DNA from: Bog-366 sp964501985
GTDB lineage: Bacteria; Acidobacteriota; Terriglobia; UBA7540
DNA length: 64,000 nucleotides
Direction: 5' to 3'
Assembly: GCA_964501985.1 (NCBI GenBank)
Contig: CAZCVY010000005.1
Span: 6,038 to 70,037 of the forward strand
Both the position numbers and the translations under genes were made by a program. Under the pieces are notes generated by a model. It worked only from the letters and a program-made list of their open reading frames with translations. It searched no databases and was not told the origin of the DNA. Shown here in pieces: positions 33,536-42,395 of this stretch. Positions within the stretch are counted from its first letter, which is position 1. Each line of letters starts with the position of its first letter.

Positions 33536-36340
33536 TCAATGGTCGTCCTTGCGCATTTCCCGCCGAATCGTATCGGGATCGTCGAGCGGCGCGCCGGGAT
33601 TTGCCTTCAAGTCCAATCCCGGCTCACGCACCTTGGCCGGATCGAAAATACGTACATCGCTGGGCAGAGCGTCGTAGGGCGTAAAATCCGGCTGAGTGGT
33701 GAAGAAGTCGCTGAGGTCAGTGGCGGCGGCATCAAACTGGTTCAGAAAACCCAGGTGAAGGCTTAGATCAAACGTCTTGAGAATGCTGGCCATGCTGGTG
33801 TGGACGTGCGAGACATAGCCGCTTCGCGCATAGGGACTGATCACCATCAGCACGCTGCGGTGCGCATCCACGTGGTCGCGTCCGGACTGCGCGTCATCCT
33901 CGGTCACAAAAATCGCCATGTCTTTCCAGAAGGGGCTGTGCGAAAACAGTTGCACCAGTTTGCCCAGCGCCAGATCGTTATCGGCGACATAGGAGGCGTG
34001 ATACGCGTATCCATCGCCGGGGCGCGGGTCGGCGGTATGGTCGTTCGGCAGCCAAATGAAGATGAACTGCGGCAGCGGCTCCTTGCCGCTCGCGTAGCGG
34101 ATCTGGAACTCTCGCTCAAACTGGCCGAACCGGTATTGGTCAGAAATGTTGGTATTGAACGTGGCGTAATCGCGCGAGGTGTTTTCGAACAACGCTTCCG
34201 TCATCGGCATGTTTGTGGCCTCGCGCACCCCCGTGGGCTGGTCGCCAATGCCTTCGTCTTCTCCCGCGATTTCGAGTCCCTCACCGTAGTTGCGGAAGCT
34301 AATGTGGCCGCGCGACAGGTGCTCCCACAGCGATCCGGCCTCGAGATAGGTCTCGGGGAATGGATGGGTTGACCCGATCGCGAGGCGGCCGGGCGCATCG
34401 TCGTCAGGCTGGAATGTGAAGTGCCCGCCGTACCCAGCAGGCACTGCTGTTTCCAGGACTTCGTTGGGATAATTTCCCACCAGCCAGTGGTGGCCGTCGA
34501 CGGAGACATCTCCTTCCACATAGTAATTGTCACTAAGTCCAAACCGACGCGCCAAGGCATGATGATTGGGCGTGACGTGACCGTCTTCGATCGTGGGCTC
34601 GTCCTTTTCCGTCACTTGGGCGGTTTCACCCCAGCGGGCCATCGCTGGCACCCCGTCAAAGTCCGGACCCTGCGGGTGCAGGTCGCCGAGCATTTCATCG
34701 AAGGTCCGATTTTCCTTCACGATGAAGATGATGTGTTTGATGTTTGTGCCGAGTGTGGCGGCGGTGGGGGCTGATGGAGCTGCGGCGGGTGCGGCGCCAG
34801 TCGCGCTGCCAAAGCCGTTGTTGCTAACAACCCGCTTGGTGTCCTCGCGAAGGTTCTTCTTGTCCAAGGGCCGTGCACTTGTTTGGGCGCCTTTCGAAGC
34901 ATGGAGGTTGATGTCGGCCGGCAGGCGGATGATCGACACGGTCCCCTTCATGAGGTCCCCAATGTAAGTTCCCTCCGGCCCCTCCTGGAAATCGGGGCCG
35001 CCGTTGGGTCCCGCCCCGAATCCCTTGCCATTCGCCAAGTAGAGCGTTCGGTTGTCAGCACTGACCGCCACGCGAGCGGGAAACCACGCGGTGGGGATAT
35101 ATCCCAGAACCTCCGCCTTGCGCGCGTCCAAGACAGCGACGGCATTGATGCCGGAGCATGCAACGTAGAGCCGCTTTTCATCAGGGCTGAGCGCCATCCC
35201 GAACGGCAGTACTCCTCGCAGGCCTTTGACGGATATCGCCGGTTCAAGCAAGATCGTTTTCATCACCTTATTCGTGCGAGCGTCGAGGATCGAGATGCTG
35301 TCTTGCGCGGAGTTGGACACAAACACTTCGTTCTTACCCGCCACTACGTCCCCGGGACTCGACCCGCTGACGGACTTATCGCCAACGGGAATCCCTGTCC
35401 GGACTTTCGCCAGTACGTTGGGCTTCGCGGGGTCGTGTAGGTCGATCACGAAAACAGAGTTCGAGTCGGGGACGTTGGGATCGCCCAAACCGGCAATCTG
35501 CTTACCCTCCACGGTCGCGCCTTTCTCGGCTTCAGGCGAGGGAAAACCGAAGGCCGGAAATTCCAAGCCCGTCGTCCTCGGGTTTTTGGGATCGAACCCA
35601 GGCACCACCGAGTACTGAAACATCCCCACGTTGGAAACGTAGGCGCGCTTTCCGTCCGGCGAAAGCGCCAGCCCGAATGGCATTCGACCCACGGGAATGC
35701 TGGAGAGAATCTGCTTCGATTGTGTATCCACAACAACCAGCCGGAAATGCGCGAGGTCGAGCACCAGCAGTTGGCGGCCATCCCGGGTGAGCAGAATGGC
35801 GCCGGTGAGGCTGTCCTTGTACGTGGCGCCGAGATATGTCCCGTCGAGGCTGAACCCGCCGAGGCGTTGGTGTGTCACGAGGTCGAAAATCCCGATCTTC
35901 CCGTTGTCGCCTTCCGAAATGTAGAGCGTGTGATTGTCAGGAGCAACTGCGGCGCCCAAGAAAACGCTCTGCGGGTCAGCATCGGCGGAATCAAACCCGG
36001 GAGGAATCTGCGCCACCTGAGGTTGCGGATCGCCGAGGCCGGTAATGATCGAGACCGAAAACGGCTTCGTCCCACTATTGACGGTGACCAGCGTCCTGCC
36101 ATCCGGGCTGAGGACCAAGCCGTATGGGTGAGGCGCAACCTTTACCTGTTTGCCGAGAGGCGTGACCAACCGCCCGCTGGGGAGGACGGTCTCGCCGTCG
36201 GGATCGATCTTGGTCTGTCGACTTCCCGCTGGCGCCGATAAAGAAGGGCCGGCAATCTGCTGCGAGTTGCCCGCCTGCGGCCATCCAGCTTGACCGTTTA
36301 GGAACAAAAGTGCGATTACAAGGATATATCTCGGCCGCAT
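33536..36340 (-). CDS. Secreted YncE beta-propeller/phosphoesterase fusion
   Basis: 934 residues from ATG 36340, with GGAGG eight bases upstream. After a signal peptide (about 20 residues) comes a seven-bladed YVTN/YncE-type propeller (repeats such as SPDGRTLVTVNSGT, SPDGKRAYVSNVG, SADNRTLYLANGKG) to about residue 500. A low-complexity Ala/Pro linker follows, then a phosphoesterase (acid-phosphatase/phospholipase C-like) domain from about 535: IKHIIFIVKENRTFDEMLGD, NHHALARRFGLSDNYYVEGD, FVTEDDAQSGRDHVDAHRS. The fusion is frequent in Acidobacteriota. It should be periplasmic or outer-surface; substrate not predictable. Convergent with rnr. Confidence 0.9.
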   Translation of the reverse strand: MRPRYILVIALLFLNGQAGWPQAGNSQQIAGPSLSAPAGSRQTKIDPDGETVLPSGRLVTPLGKQVKVAPHPYGLVLSPDGRTLVTVNSGTKPFSVSIITGLGDPQPQVAQIPPGFDSADADPQSVFLGAAVAPDNHTLYISEGDNGKIGIFDLVTHQRLGGFSLDGTYLGATYKDSLTGAILLTRDGRQLLVLDLAHFRLVVVDTQSKQILSSIPVGRMPFGLALSPDGKRAYVSNVGMFQYSVVPGFDPKNPRTTGLEFPAFGFPSPEAEKGATVEGKQIAGLGDPNVPDSNSVFVIDLHDPAKPNVLAKVRTGIPVGDKSVSGSSPGDVVAGKNEVFVSNSAQDSISILDARTNKVMKTILLEPAISVKGLRGVLPFGMALSPDEKRLYVACSGINAVAVLDARKAEVLGYIPTAWFPARVAVSADNRTLYLANGKGFGAGPNGGPDFQEGPEGTYIGDLMKGTVSIIRLPADINLHASKGAQTSARPLDKKNLREDTKRVVSNNGFGSATGAAPAAAPSAPTAATLGTNIKHIIFIVKENRTFDEMLGDLHPQGPDFDGVPAMARWGETAQVTEKDEPTIEDGHVTPNHHALARRFGLSDNYYVEGDVSVDGHHWLVGNYPNEVLETAVPAGYGGHFTFQPDDDAPGRLAIGSTHPFPETYLEAGSLWEHLSRGHISFRNYGEGLEIAGEDEGIGDQPTGVREATNMPMTEALFENTSRDYATFNTNISDQYRFGQFEREFQIRYASGKEPLPQFIFIWLPNDHTADPRPGDGYAYHASYVADNDLALGKLVQLFSHSPFWKDMAIFVTEDDAQSGRDHVDAHRSVLMVISPYARSGYVSHVHTSMASILKTFDLSLHLGFLNQFDAAATDLSDFFTTQPDFTPYDALPSDVRIFDPAKVREPGLDLKANPGAPLDDPDTIRREMRKDDH

Positions 36341-36480
36341 CCTTCGGTCCTCCACAAATGAGTTAGCATTTGCCGCGAATCATAACACGGATGAATTACA
36401 GAAATGTGAAGGAGGCATCGCCCCTTGGTTCGGAGCCGCAATTCGGCGCATAATAGGCGTCGCCCTCGCGGCGGATTACC

Positions 36481-37461
36481 ATGCCTGCGAACCTGACCCC
36501 GGTCTATCTGGAAGCGGAGAGACGCTTCAAGAGCGCGAAGTCGACGGAGGAGAAAGTCGCGGCCATCGAAGAAATGATGGCCACCATTCCGCGCCACAAG
36601 GGCACGGAGAAAATGCAAGCGGACCTGAAGCGGCGGCTCTCCAAGCTGCGCGCTGAGCAGGCCCGCCGGCCCACCAGCCGCATCGACGTCATTCATCGAG
36701 TGGAAAAGGAAGGTGCCGGACAGGTGGCGATGGTGGGGCCGCCCAACAGCGGCAAGTCGCTGTTGGTGCGCCGGCTCACCCATGCTACGCCGGAAGTGGC
36801 CGACTATCCCTTCACCACGCGCGTGCCGCTGCCGGGAATGATGCCGTTTGAAGACGTGCAGATCCAATTGGTGGATTTGCCTCCGGTGCATCCGGATTTC
36901 CCTGAGTCGTGGCTTTATCAGATCATCCGCAACGCCGACGCTGCCTTGCTGGTGGTTGACCTGAGCGACCCCGACCTGCTGGAGGATCTCGAGACCACGC
37001 TCGGCCAGTTGGCGAGCTCCAAAGTGCAGCTCGACCAAGGCGAATTACCGAGCGCGCCTGGGTGGCTTCGCAAGCGCACGCTGCTCGTGGCCAACAAGAT
37101 CGACGTTACCGGCGCACCCGAGGACTTGGATATTCTGCGCGACCTGTACGGCCAGCGGTTTGCCCTGACCCGAACCTCCGCGGAAACCGGCGAGGGTCTT
37201 GATTCTCTTCGCCGTGCGGTGTTCGAGTTGCTGGACGTGATTCGCGTCTACACCAAGGCGCCGGGGAAGAAATTGGAGCGGGTCGCGCCCTATATCCTCA
37301 AGCGCGGCTCGCGCCTCATCGACCTCGCCGGCCACGTGCACCAGGATTTTCTGGCTCAACTCAAGTATGCTCGACTCTGGCGCGAGGGTCGGTTCGATGG
37401 CCAGATGATTAATCGCGATCATGTGCTCGAAGATAGGGACGTGGTCGAATTACATCGGTAA
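36481..37461 (+). CDS. DRG/Obg-like GTPase with TGS domain
   Basis: 326 residues. An N-terminal coiled region (LEAERRFKSAKSTEEKVAAI) leads to the G domain: G1 GPPNSGKSLL (about residue 83), G3 region VDLPP (Pro where DxxG is usual), G4 NKID (about 206), G5 TSAETG. It ends with a TGS domain (VYTKAPGKK... to ...LEDRDVVELHR). Similar to DRG/YchF-type translation-associated GTPases. The atypical G3 (no Gly) suggests altered hydrolysis. Divergent from the propeller-phosphoesterase gene, with 140 bases between starts. Confidence 0.88.
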   Translation: MPANLTPVYLEAERRFKSAKSTEEKVAAIEEMMATIPRHKGTEKMQADLKRRLSKLRAEQARRPTSRIDVIHRVEKEGAGQVAMVGPPNSGKSLLVRRLTHATPEVADYPFTTRVPLPGMMPFEDVQIQLVDLPPVHPDFPESWLYQIIRNADAALLVVDLSDPDLLEDLETTLGQLASSKVQLDQGELPSAPGWLRKRTLLVANKIDVTGAPEDLDILRDLYGQRFALTRTSAETGEGLDSLRRAVFELLDVIRVYTKAPGKKLERVAPYILKRGSRLIDLAGHVHQDFLAQLKYARLWREGRFDGQMINRDHVLEDRDVVELHR

Positions 37462-37542
37462 ATCGGATGATCGGGAGATCGAGCCATCGGGACATTTCGT
37501 GTTCGATTTTGCTGTAATCAACTATTGGGGAGGAAACAAGAG

Positions 37543-37899
37543 ATGAGCAGTTTCATCATAGAGTACTACTATAAGGTTCTGCCGGGCGCTGGCGCCGAGT
37601 GGTTGGCGCTTTACAAGAAGAACCACAATCCCATTCTGCAACAACTCATCAAAGAGGGAATACTTTTGAGCGAGAAACTTTACGAGCGGCGCTTCCACGC
37701 AGAGACGCCGGCGTGGGATTACAAGATCGTCATGGTTTGGCGCGACTGGGCGGCGCTGGAAGAGGCCCATCATCGCGATCCGCAGATCAAGCGCGAGCTT
37801 TATCCTGACCAGGAGGAGCTGGCCCGCCAGGAAAAACGGCGCTGGGAGATGACCACCGGCCATTGGGACGATGTGCTGAAAGAGGTGCCGCTCGACTGA
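37543..37899 (+). CDS. Small hypothetical protein, ferredoxin-fold-like
   Basis: 118 residues, ATG 37543 with GGGGAGG nine bases upstream. Opens with FIIEYYYKVLPGAGAEWLALYKKNHNPIL and contains YKIVMVWRDWAALEEAHH, the pattern of a small dimeric alpha-beta barrel (NIPSNAP/ABM-like), but no specific family is recognised. High in charged residues, no signal peptide. Between the TGS GTPase and the M13 peptidase; the 80 bases before it contain GATCGGGAGATCG-type repeats also found before secA. Confidence 0.7.
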   Translation: MSSFIIEYYYKVLPGAGAEWLALYKKNHNPILQQLIKEGILLSEKLYERRFHAETPAWDYKIVMVWRDWAALEEAHHRDPQIKRELYPDQEELARQEKRRWEMTTGHWDDVLKEVPLD

Positions 37900-38009
37900 A
37901 GCTGCCGTGAGTCTGCCAACCCATCTGGCGACGTGCTACACTCGTCGGTCCGCTGGCGTCCAGTCACGGTTGAGTGCGGTTCCAAGCCCCAGTTTTTGGA
38001 GTGCTACCC

Positions 38010-40106
38010 ATGAGAATCAAACTATCCTCGCCGGAAAATGTCATTGTGGAGGCCGCAGTTTTCGCTCTGATCGTTCTCCCGCTGCTTGCCGCGCAGCCGC
38101 AAGACGCTTCAACAGAGTCGCCCAAACAAGACACGCACGGGATCGTGGTGGCCAACATCGACACTTCCGTCAAGCCCGGCGACGATTTTTACCATTACGT
38201 CAACGGCGGGTGGATTAAGCGCACGGAAATTCCATCCGACCGCGGCGGCGTCGGTGTCTTCACCCGCTTGGCCGACCTCAGCGACAAGCGAACCGTTAGC
38301 CTGATTGAGGAGGCAGCGAAGGCCAACGCGCCGAACGGTTCCAACGTGCGCAAGATTGGCGAACTGTATAACTCGTACATGGACGAAGCTGCCATCGAGG
38401 CGAAAGGCCTCGCACCGCTACGACCACACCTCGAATCCATTGCCGCCATCCGGAACAAGCGCGAGTTGGCCCGAGCTTTGGGTGAGAGCCTCCGGGCCGA
38501 CGTCGACGCGCTGAATAACACGAACTTTCACACCCCCAACCTTTTCGGGTTGTGGGTCGCACCTGGCTTCAATGATTCGGAACACTATGCCGCCTACCTC
38601 TTGCAAGGCGGATTGCAATTGCCTGACCGCGAATACTACCTGGCAGACGATGAGCGTATGCGTGACCTCCGCGCCAAATACCAGGCTCACGTTTCAACCA
38701 TGCTCAAGCTTGCGGGCTTCACGGACACAGACGCTCGCGCCGCGCGCATCGTGGCGCTTGAGCACGCCATCGCGGAAAAGCACCTTAGCCTGGCTGAGAG
38801 CGAAGACATTCATAAGGCCAACAACACTTGGACGCAGCCCGACTTTGCCGCCAAAGCTCCCGGCCTCGACTGGACGGAGTACTTCCGCGGCGCCGGCCTC
38901 AGCAAGCAGGCGAGCTTTATCGTCTGGCAGCCATCAGCCTTCACCGGGGAATCCGCTCTCGTCGCTTCTACTCCGGTCGACACGTGGAAGGATTGGCTGG
39001 CGTACCACCTGATTGAAGCCTGCGCGGGGGTGTTGCCCAAGGCGCTCAATGATGAGCGCTTCGCCTTCTTCGGCAAGGTACTCACCGGCACGCCGGAACA
39101 GCGTCCGCGTTGGAAGCGCGGAGTCGATTTGGTCAACGGCCTGCTCGGCGACGCCGTGGGCCAAATCTACGCGCAGCGATACTTTCCGCCGGAAGCGAAG
39201 GCTGAGGCGCAGGCGATGGTCGCGAACATTATCGCCGCATTCCGAAAGCGCATTGAGGCGCTCTCGTGGATGGCCCCTGCCACCAAGGCCGAGGCGCAGG
39301 CCAAGCTCACTACCCTTTATGTCGGCATCGGCTACCCGGAGACTTGGCGCGACTACTCTGGATACGACGTCAAGGCAAACGACATCTTCGGCAACGTCTG
39401 GCGCGCCAATCTGTTTGATTACCACCGCGCGGTGGCACGCCTGGGCCTTCCGATCGATCGCCACGAATGGTCCATGACGCCGCAAACTGTGAATGCCGTC
39501 AATCTGCCGCTGCAAAATGCGCTGAATTTTCCCGCGGCCATTTTGCAACCTCCGTTCTTCGATCCGCAAGCCCCTGCCGCATTCAACTACGGCGCCATCG
39601 GCTCCGTCATCGGTCACGAAATCAGCCACACGTTTGACAATGAAGGCAGCGCGTTCGACTCCAAAGGGCGTGTGCGCAATTGGTGGACGGACGCCGACCT
39701 CGCCCATTTCAACGCGGCTACCGCGCGTCTCGCGGCACAATATGATGCTTACAGGCCCTTCCCCGACCTCGCGGTGAACGGGAAGCAGACGCTCTCAGAA
39801 AACATCGCCGACGTCGCAGGCATCTCGGCCGCATACGATGGCTACCGCGCCTCACTCGCGGGCAAGACCGCGGCGACGCAAGACGGCTTTTCAGGCGATC
39901 AGCAATTCTTCATCGCCTTCGGGCAGAACTGGGGCTCGAAGGCGCGCGAAGCGATGCTCCGCCGCCAAGTGCTGACGAACGAGCACGCCCCTGCGCAATA
40001 CCGCGCCGATACCGTCCGAAACATCGACGCATGGTACTCGAACTTTAATGTCCAACCCGGAGAGACGCTCTACCTTGCGCCGGCGGACCGCGTGCGGATC
40101 TGGTGA
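38010..40106 (+). CDS. pepO: M13 (neprilysin-like) metallopeptidase PepO
   Basis: 698 residues from ATG 38010, with GGAG eight bases upstream; signal peptide about 1-30. Secreted or periplasmic zinc oligopeptidase. Zinc site GHEISHTFD (His-Glu-xx-His, about residue 534), third ligand in ENIADVAG (about 597), and the substrate-binding VNLPLQNALNFPAAIL region. The C-terminus PADRVRIW is the family's typical end. The N-terminal GDDFYHYVNGGWI box is the usual start of mature M13 proteins. Confidence 0.92.
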   Translation: MRIKLSSPENVIVEAAVFALIVLPLLAAQPQDASTESPKQDTHGIVVANIDTSVKPGDDFYHYVNGGWIKRTEIPSDRGGVGVFTRLADLSDKRTVSLIEEAAKANAPNGSNVRKIGELYNSYMDEAAIEAKGLAPLRPHLESIAAIRNKRELARALGESLRADVDALNNTNFHTPNLFGLWVAPGFNDSEHYAAYLLQGGLQLPDREYYLADDERMRDLRAKYQAHVSTMLKLAGFTDTDARAARIVALEHAIAEKHLSLAESEDIHKANNTWTQPDFAAKAPGLDWTEYFRGAGLSKQASFIVWQPSAFTGESALVASTPVDTWKDWLAYHLIEACAGVLPKALNDERFAFFGKVLTGTPEQRPRWKRGVDLVNGLLGDAVGQIYAQRYFPPEAKAEAQAMVANIIAAFRKRIEALSWMAPATKAEAQAKLTTLYVGIGYPETWRDYSGYDVKANDIFGNVWRANLFDYHRAVARLGLPIDRHEWSMTPQTVNAVNLPLQNALNFPAAILQPPFFDPQAPAAFNYGAIGSVIGHEISHTFDNEGSAFDSKGRVRNWWTDADLAHFNAATARLAAQYDAYRPFPDLAVNGKQTLSENIADVAGISAAYDGYRASLAGKTAATQDGFSGDQQFFIAFGQNWGSKAREAMLRRQVLTNEHAPAQYRADTVRNIDAWYSNFNVQPGETLYLAPADRVRIW

Positions 40107-40254
40107 GGCATGTTGCGGGGTTGTGCGCATCAACCACTCAGGAACGAAAGCAAGTCAAAAGGCAAAGTGCAAAAGGCAAAAGTGAAAAACCTCTGCTGAC
40201 TGTGACCGAGAGATGGAAAAGACAGTTCGCATGGATTTCTCTGGCCGCGATGCC

Positions 40255-40290
40255 TTGCTGTTGAGTTTATTGTGGGGTATACTCCACAGT
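40255..40290 (+). promoter_or_regulatory. Promoter/operator of the RHH-MazF-like pair
   Basis: TTGCTG (40255-40260), 17-base spacer, TATACT (40278-40283). The -10 lies inside an imperfect palindrome TGTGGGGTATACTCCACA (40271-40288), a likely antitoxin operator. The start codon begins seven bases after the -10, so the mRNA is predicted to be leaderless. Confidence 0.7.
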
Positions 40291-40524
40291 ATGGAAACCG
40301 TCCAAGTAGTCCTAGGTTCAACACTTCTCCGTGCCGCCGACGGAGCCGCCAAGCGCGCTCGGATGAATCGCTCAGCGCTGATCCGCGAGGCGCTTCGCGA
40401 GTACCTGAAACTCCTCGAAACGCGAGAACTTGAGGCCCGCGACCGCGCGGGCTATGCCGAGCATCCCCAGGACTCTGCTGAGGCGGTGGATTGGGAGCGG
40501 GTGGCAGTATGGCCGGAGCAATAG
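40291..40524 (+). CDS. Ribbon-helix-helix antitoxin
   Basis: 77 residues, first gene of a toxin-antitoxin pair. METVQVVLGSTLLRAAD is the DNA-contacting strand and RMNRSALIREALREYLKLLE is the RHH helix pair; the acidic C-terminal tail EAVDWERVAVWPEQ would wrap the toxin. ATG 40291 is chosen because an upstream ATG at 40213 lies before the promoter. It overlaps the toxin gene by 16 bases. Confidence 0.85.
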   Translation: METVQVVLGSTLLRAADGAAKRARMNRSALIREALREYLKLLETRELEARDRAGYAEHPQDSAEAVDWERVAVWPEQ

Positions 40525-40838
40525 CACGCGGAGAAGTGCGGCTTTATCAATTCCATCCTCCAGACAAGCAAAGACCCGTGGTCGTGCTCACGCGGGAGAG
40601 CGCAATCCGGTACTTGTCGACCGTCGCGGTGGCGCCTATAACTTCCACCATTCGGGGGGTGCCGTCCGAAGTGAGTTTGAACGAAGGTGACGGAATGAAG
40701 GGGCCCTGCGCCGTCAATCTGCACAACGTCATCTCCGTGTCAAAAGCTCATCTGGGCCGGCGAGTAGCAGTACTCCAACCGGAGCGGATGAAGGAGATCT
40801 GCGGCGCATTGGGCTTCGCGCTCGGTTGTGGCTCGTAA
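40509..40838 (+). CDS. MazF/PemK-family toxin
   Basis: 109 residues from ATG 40509. MazF-type SH3-like fold: RGEVRLYQFHPPDKQRPVVVLTRE, then VAVAPITSTIRGVPSEV and a terminal LGRRVAVLQPERMKEIC. The loop GPCAVNLHNVISV is conserved in the family. Likely sequence-specific mRNA endonuclease, held inactive by the RHH protein. Residues near the N-terminus (RGEV, PDKQRP) match the substrate-binding loop; substrate sequence unknown. Confidence 0.85.
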   Translation: MAGAIARGEVRLYQFHPPDKQRPVVVLTRESAIRYLSTVAVAPITSTIRGVPSEVSLNEGDGMKGPCAVNLHNVISVSKAHLGRRVAVLQPERMKEICGALGFALGCGS

Positions 40839-40930
40839 CGGGTTGACGGCGTGGCCCCGTGCTTCCTGGCGGGTTAGGCTGTCACAACCGGTACCCACTC
40901 CGCTAAAGGCGGTTTCGCCGACGCCCAAGG

Positions 40931-42136
40931 CTATGGGCAATTTGGGTGGGCAGTGGCTGCGTTGCTCCAAGGGGAATTGGCAGAACTGGCGCCGCCCCCG
41001 CCACCGACCGTCGAGGCGGCGAATTTCTCCGGCGTGCCCGGGGGGTCGTCGTTGTTGTAGGTGCACGCATTCCCGCGAGTGGGTTTAACTCCCAATGAGT
41101 TGTCATCCGCACTGAAGGACGAGAAGACGGCTGCCGCCCACTTCCAACGGATGGAGACATCCGCTGTATTGCTGGCGAATGATTCGCTCCAATTCACCAA
41201 GTTAATCCCTCCTTGCAAGCCTGACGTGGGGACGGGGAAAGAAACGCCCGACAGGAAAACCTCGTCACTTCCGCTCGTGGGAACCGTGGTCTCCCAGGAG
41301 TTCGTTCCAGGGTCAAACTTCGTCGAGGCGCAACTGACGGAAGACGAGAAAGTGACCATCGCGTTGGGGACATGAAGAATGTAAGCATTTCCGTTCGCCT
41401 GGAATTGGATGAACCCGCCCTGAAACTGCAGGATCGTTCCGTCGTGTATTCCGCTGGCGCTGAAATTGGCGTTAAACCAAATCGAGCCGCCCGGCATCGG
41501 CGTGCCACGAACGGTGGCGGCGATCAAGCTGGCCTCGCGGCACGGCGAGGGAGGAACCAGCGTTGACAGGTCGTCAATCGTTCCGCTGATCGTGCCCGGT
41601 GTGTCGACCAACGTTGACAAGTGGGTCTTCCCCACAGCGAGGATCAAATTCAGATTTCCCGGGCCCGAGGCAAATTGCGACGCGAGAGAGCCATCGGTGG
41701 CTTCGAACGTTCCCGTGAGATGGGCAGCAACCACACCTTGGTCTTGCAGAAAGGAGGTGAAATGCGCCCGCCCTTCCAAAGTTCCCTTCGGGGAGGTGTA
41801 GCTAAACGAGATGGCGGACGATTGCTCGACCGCAAAGAGTCCCACCCCCGTGGACGCAACTAACCTGAAGGGTCTCGGACTGGCAGACGAAAATTTGTAC
41901 GTCCCCACCGACCTTTTTTCAGCCGCCCTCGTGGCGTCGCCCTCCATCGTGCAGACACCGCCGTTGCAGTTCTGCCAAACAACATTGATCACTTGCGTGC
42001 CGGTTCCCTGAAAGACCATCTCGCTCTTCGAATTACCAAGGGCGATGGTGTCCTGGGCAAAAGCCGTGGGCCCGGCGATGGACCCGAGAAAAAGGGCCAG
42101 GTGCAGGGTGAAAATAAACTTCGTCCGCATCATCAT
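40931..42136 (-). CDS. Secreted hypothetical protein with Gly-rich C-terminus
   Basis: 401 residues from ATG 42136, the first of three consecutive ATG codons, with a GGGGA six bases before. Signal peptide about 1-23 (...TAFAQD). The mature region is rich in Ser/Thr/Phe and predicted beta (SISFSYTSPKGTLEGRAHFTS, GTISGTIDDLSTLVPP). Four Cys (NCNGGVC, SPCREAS, SVSCAS, NACTYN) could form disulfides. A VGGGGGASSANSP tail precedes the end. No characterised family recognised. Divergent from the following exported protein. Confidence 0.75.
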   Translation of the reverse strand: MMMRTKFIFTLHLALFLGSIAGPTAFAQDTIALGNSKSEMVFQGTGTQVINVVWQNCNGGVCTMEGDATRAAEKRSVGTYKFSSASPRPFRLVASTGVGLFAVEQSSAISFSYTSPKGTLEGRAHFTSFLQDQGVVAAHLTGTFEATDGSLASQFASGPGNLNLILAVGKTHLSTLVDTPGTISGTIDDLSTLVPPSPCREASLIAATVRGTPMPGGSIWFNANFSASGIHDGTILQFQGGFIQFQANGNAYILHVPNAMVTFSSSVSCASTKFDPGTNSWETTVPTSGSDEVFLSGVSFPVPTSGLQGGINLVNWSESFASNTADVSIRWKWAAAVFSSFSADDNSLGVKPTRGNACTYNNDDPPGTPEKFAASTVGGGGGASSANSPWSNAATAHPNCP

Positions 42137-42395
42137 TGGTTGTCCCCTGAGTCCATAATATCCAGCATCCATCGGCGATGGAAGTGCGCGGGATCAGCGC
42201 AGTTCTGACTGTGGCCGTGTCGCTTCTCGCGCTCCCGCGGCAACCCAAAGCCATAAATCCCGATGTGAGAAACGGCGTTATCGTTGCCTTGTCCCATGCA
42301 GGATTGCGGTAAGCTGTGTGTGACTCGGTGGAGTGCGGGAAAGCCGCAGACGTTGAAGGCAGGTCCGCGCTTCTCGTTCTGCAAGGGCGGTTTCC

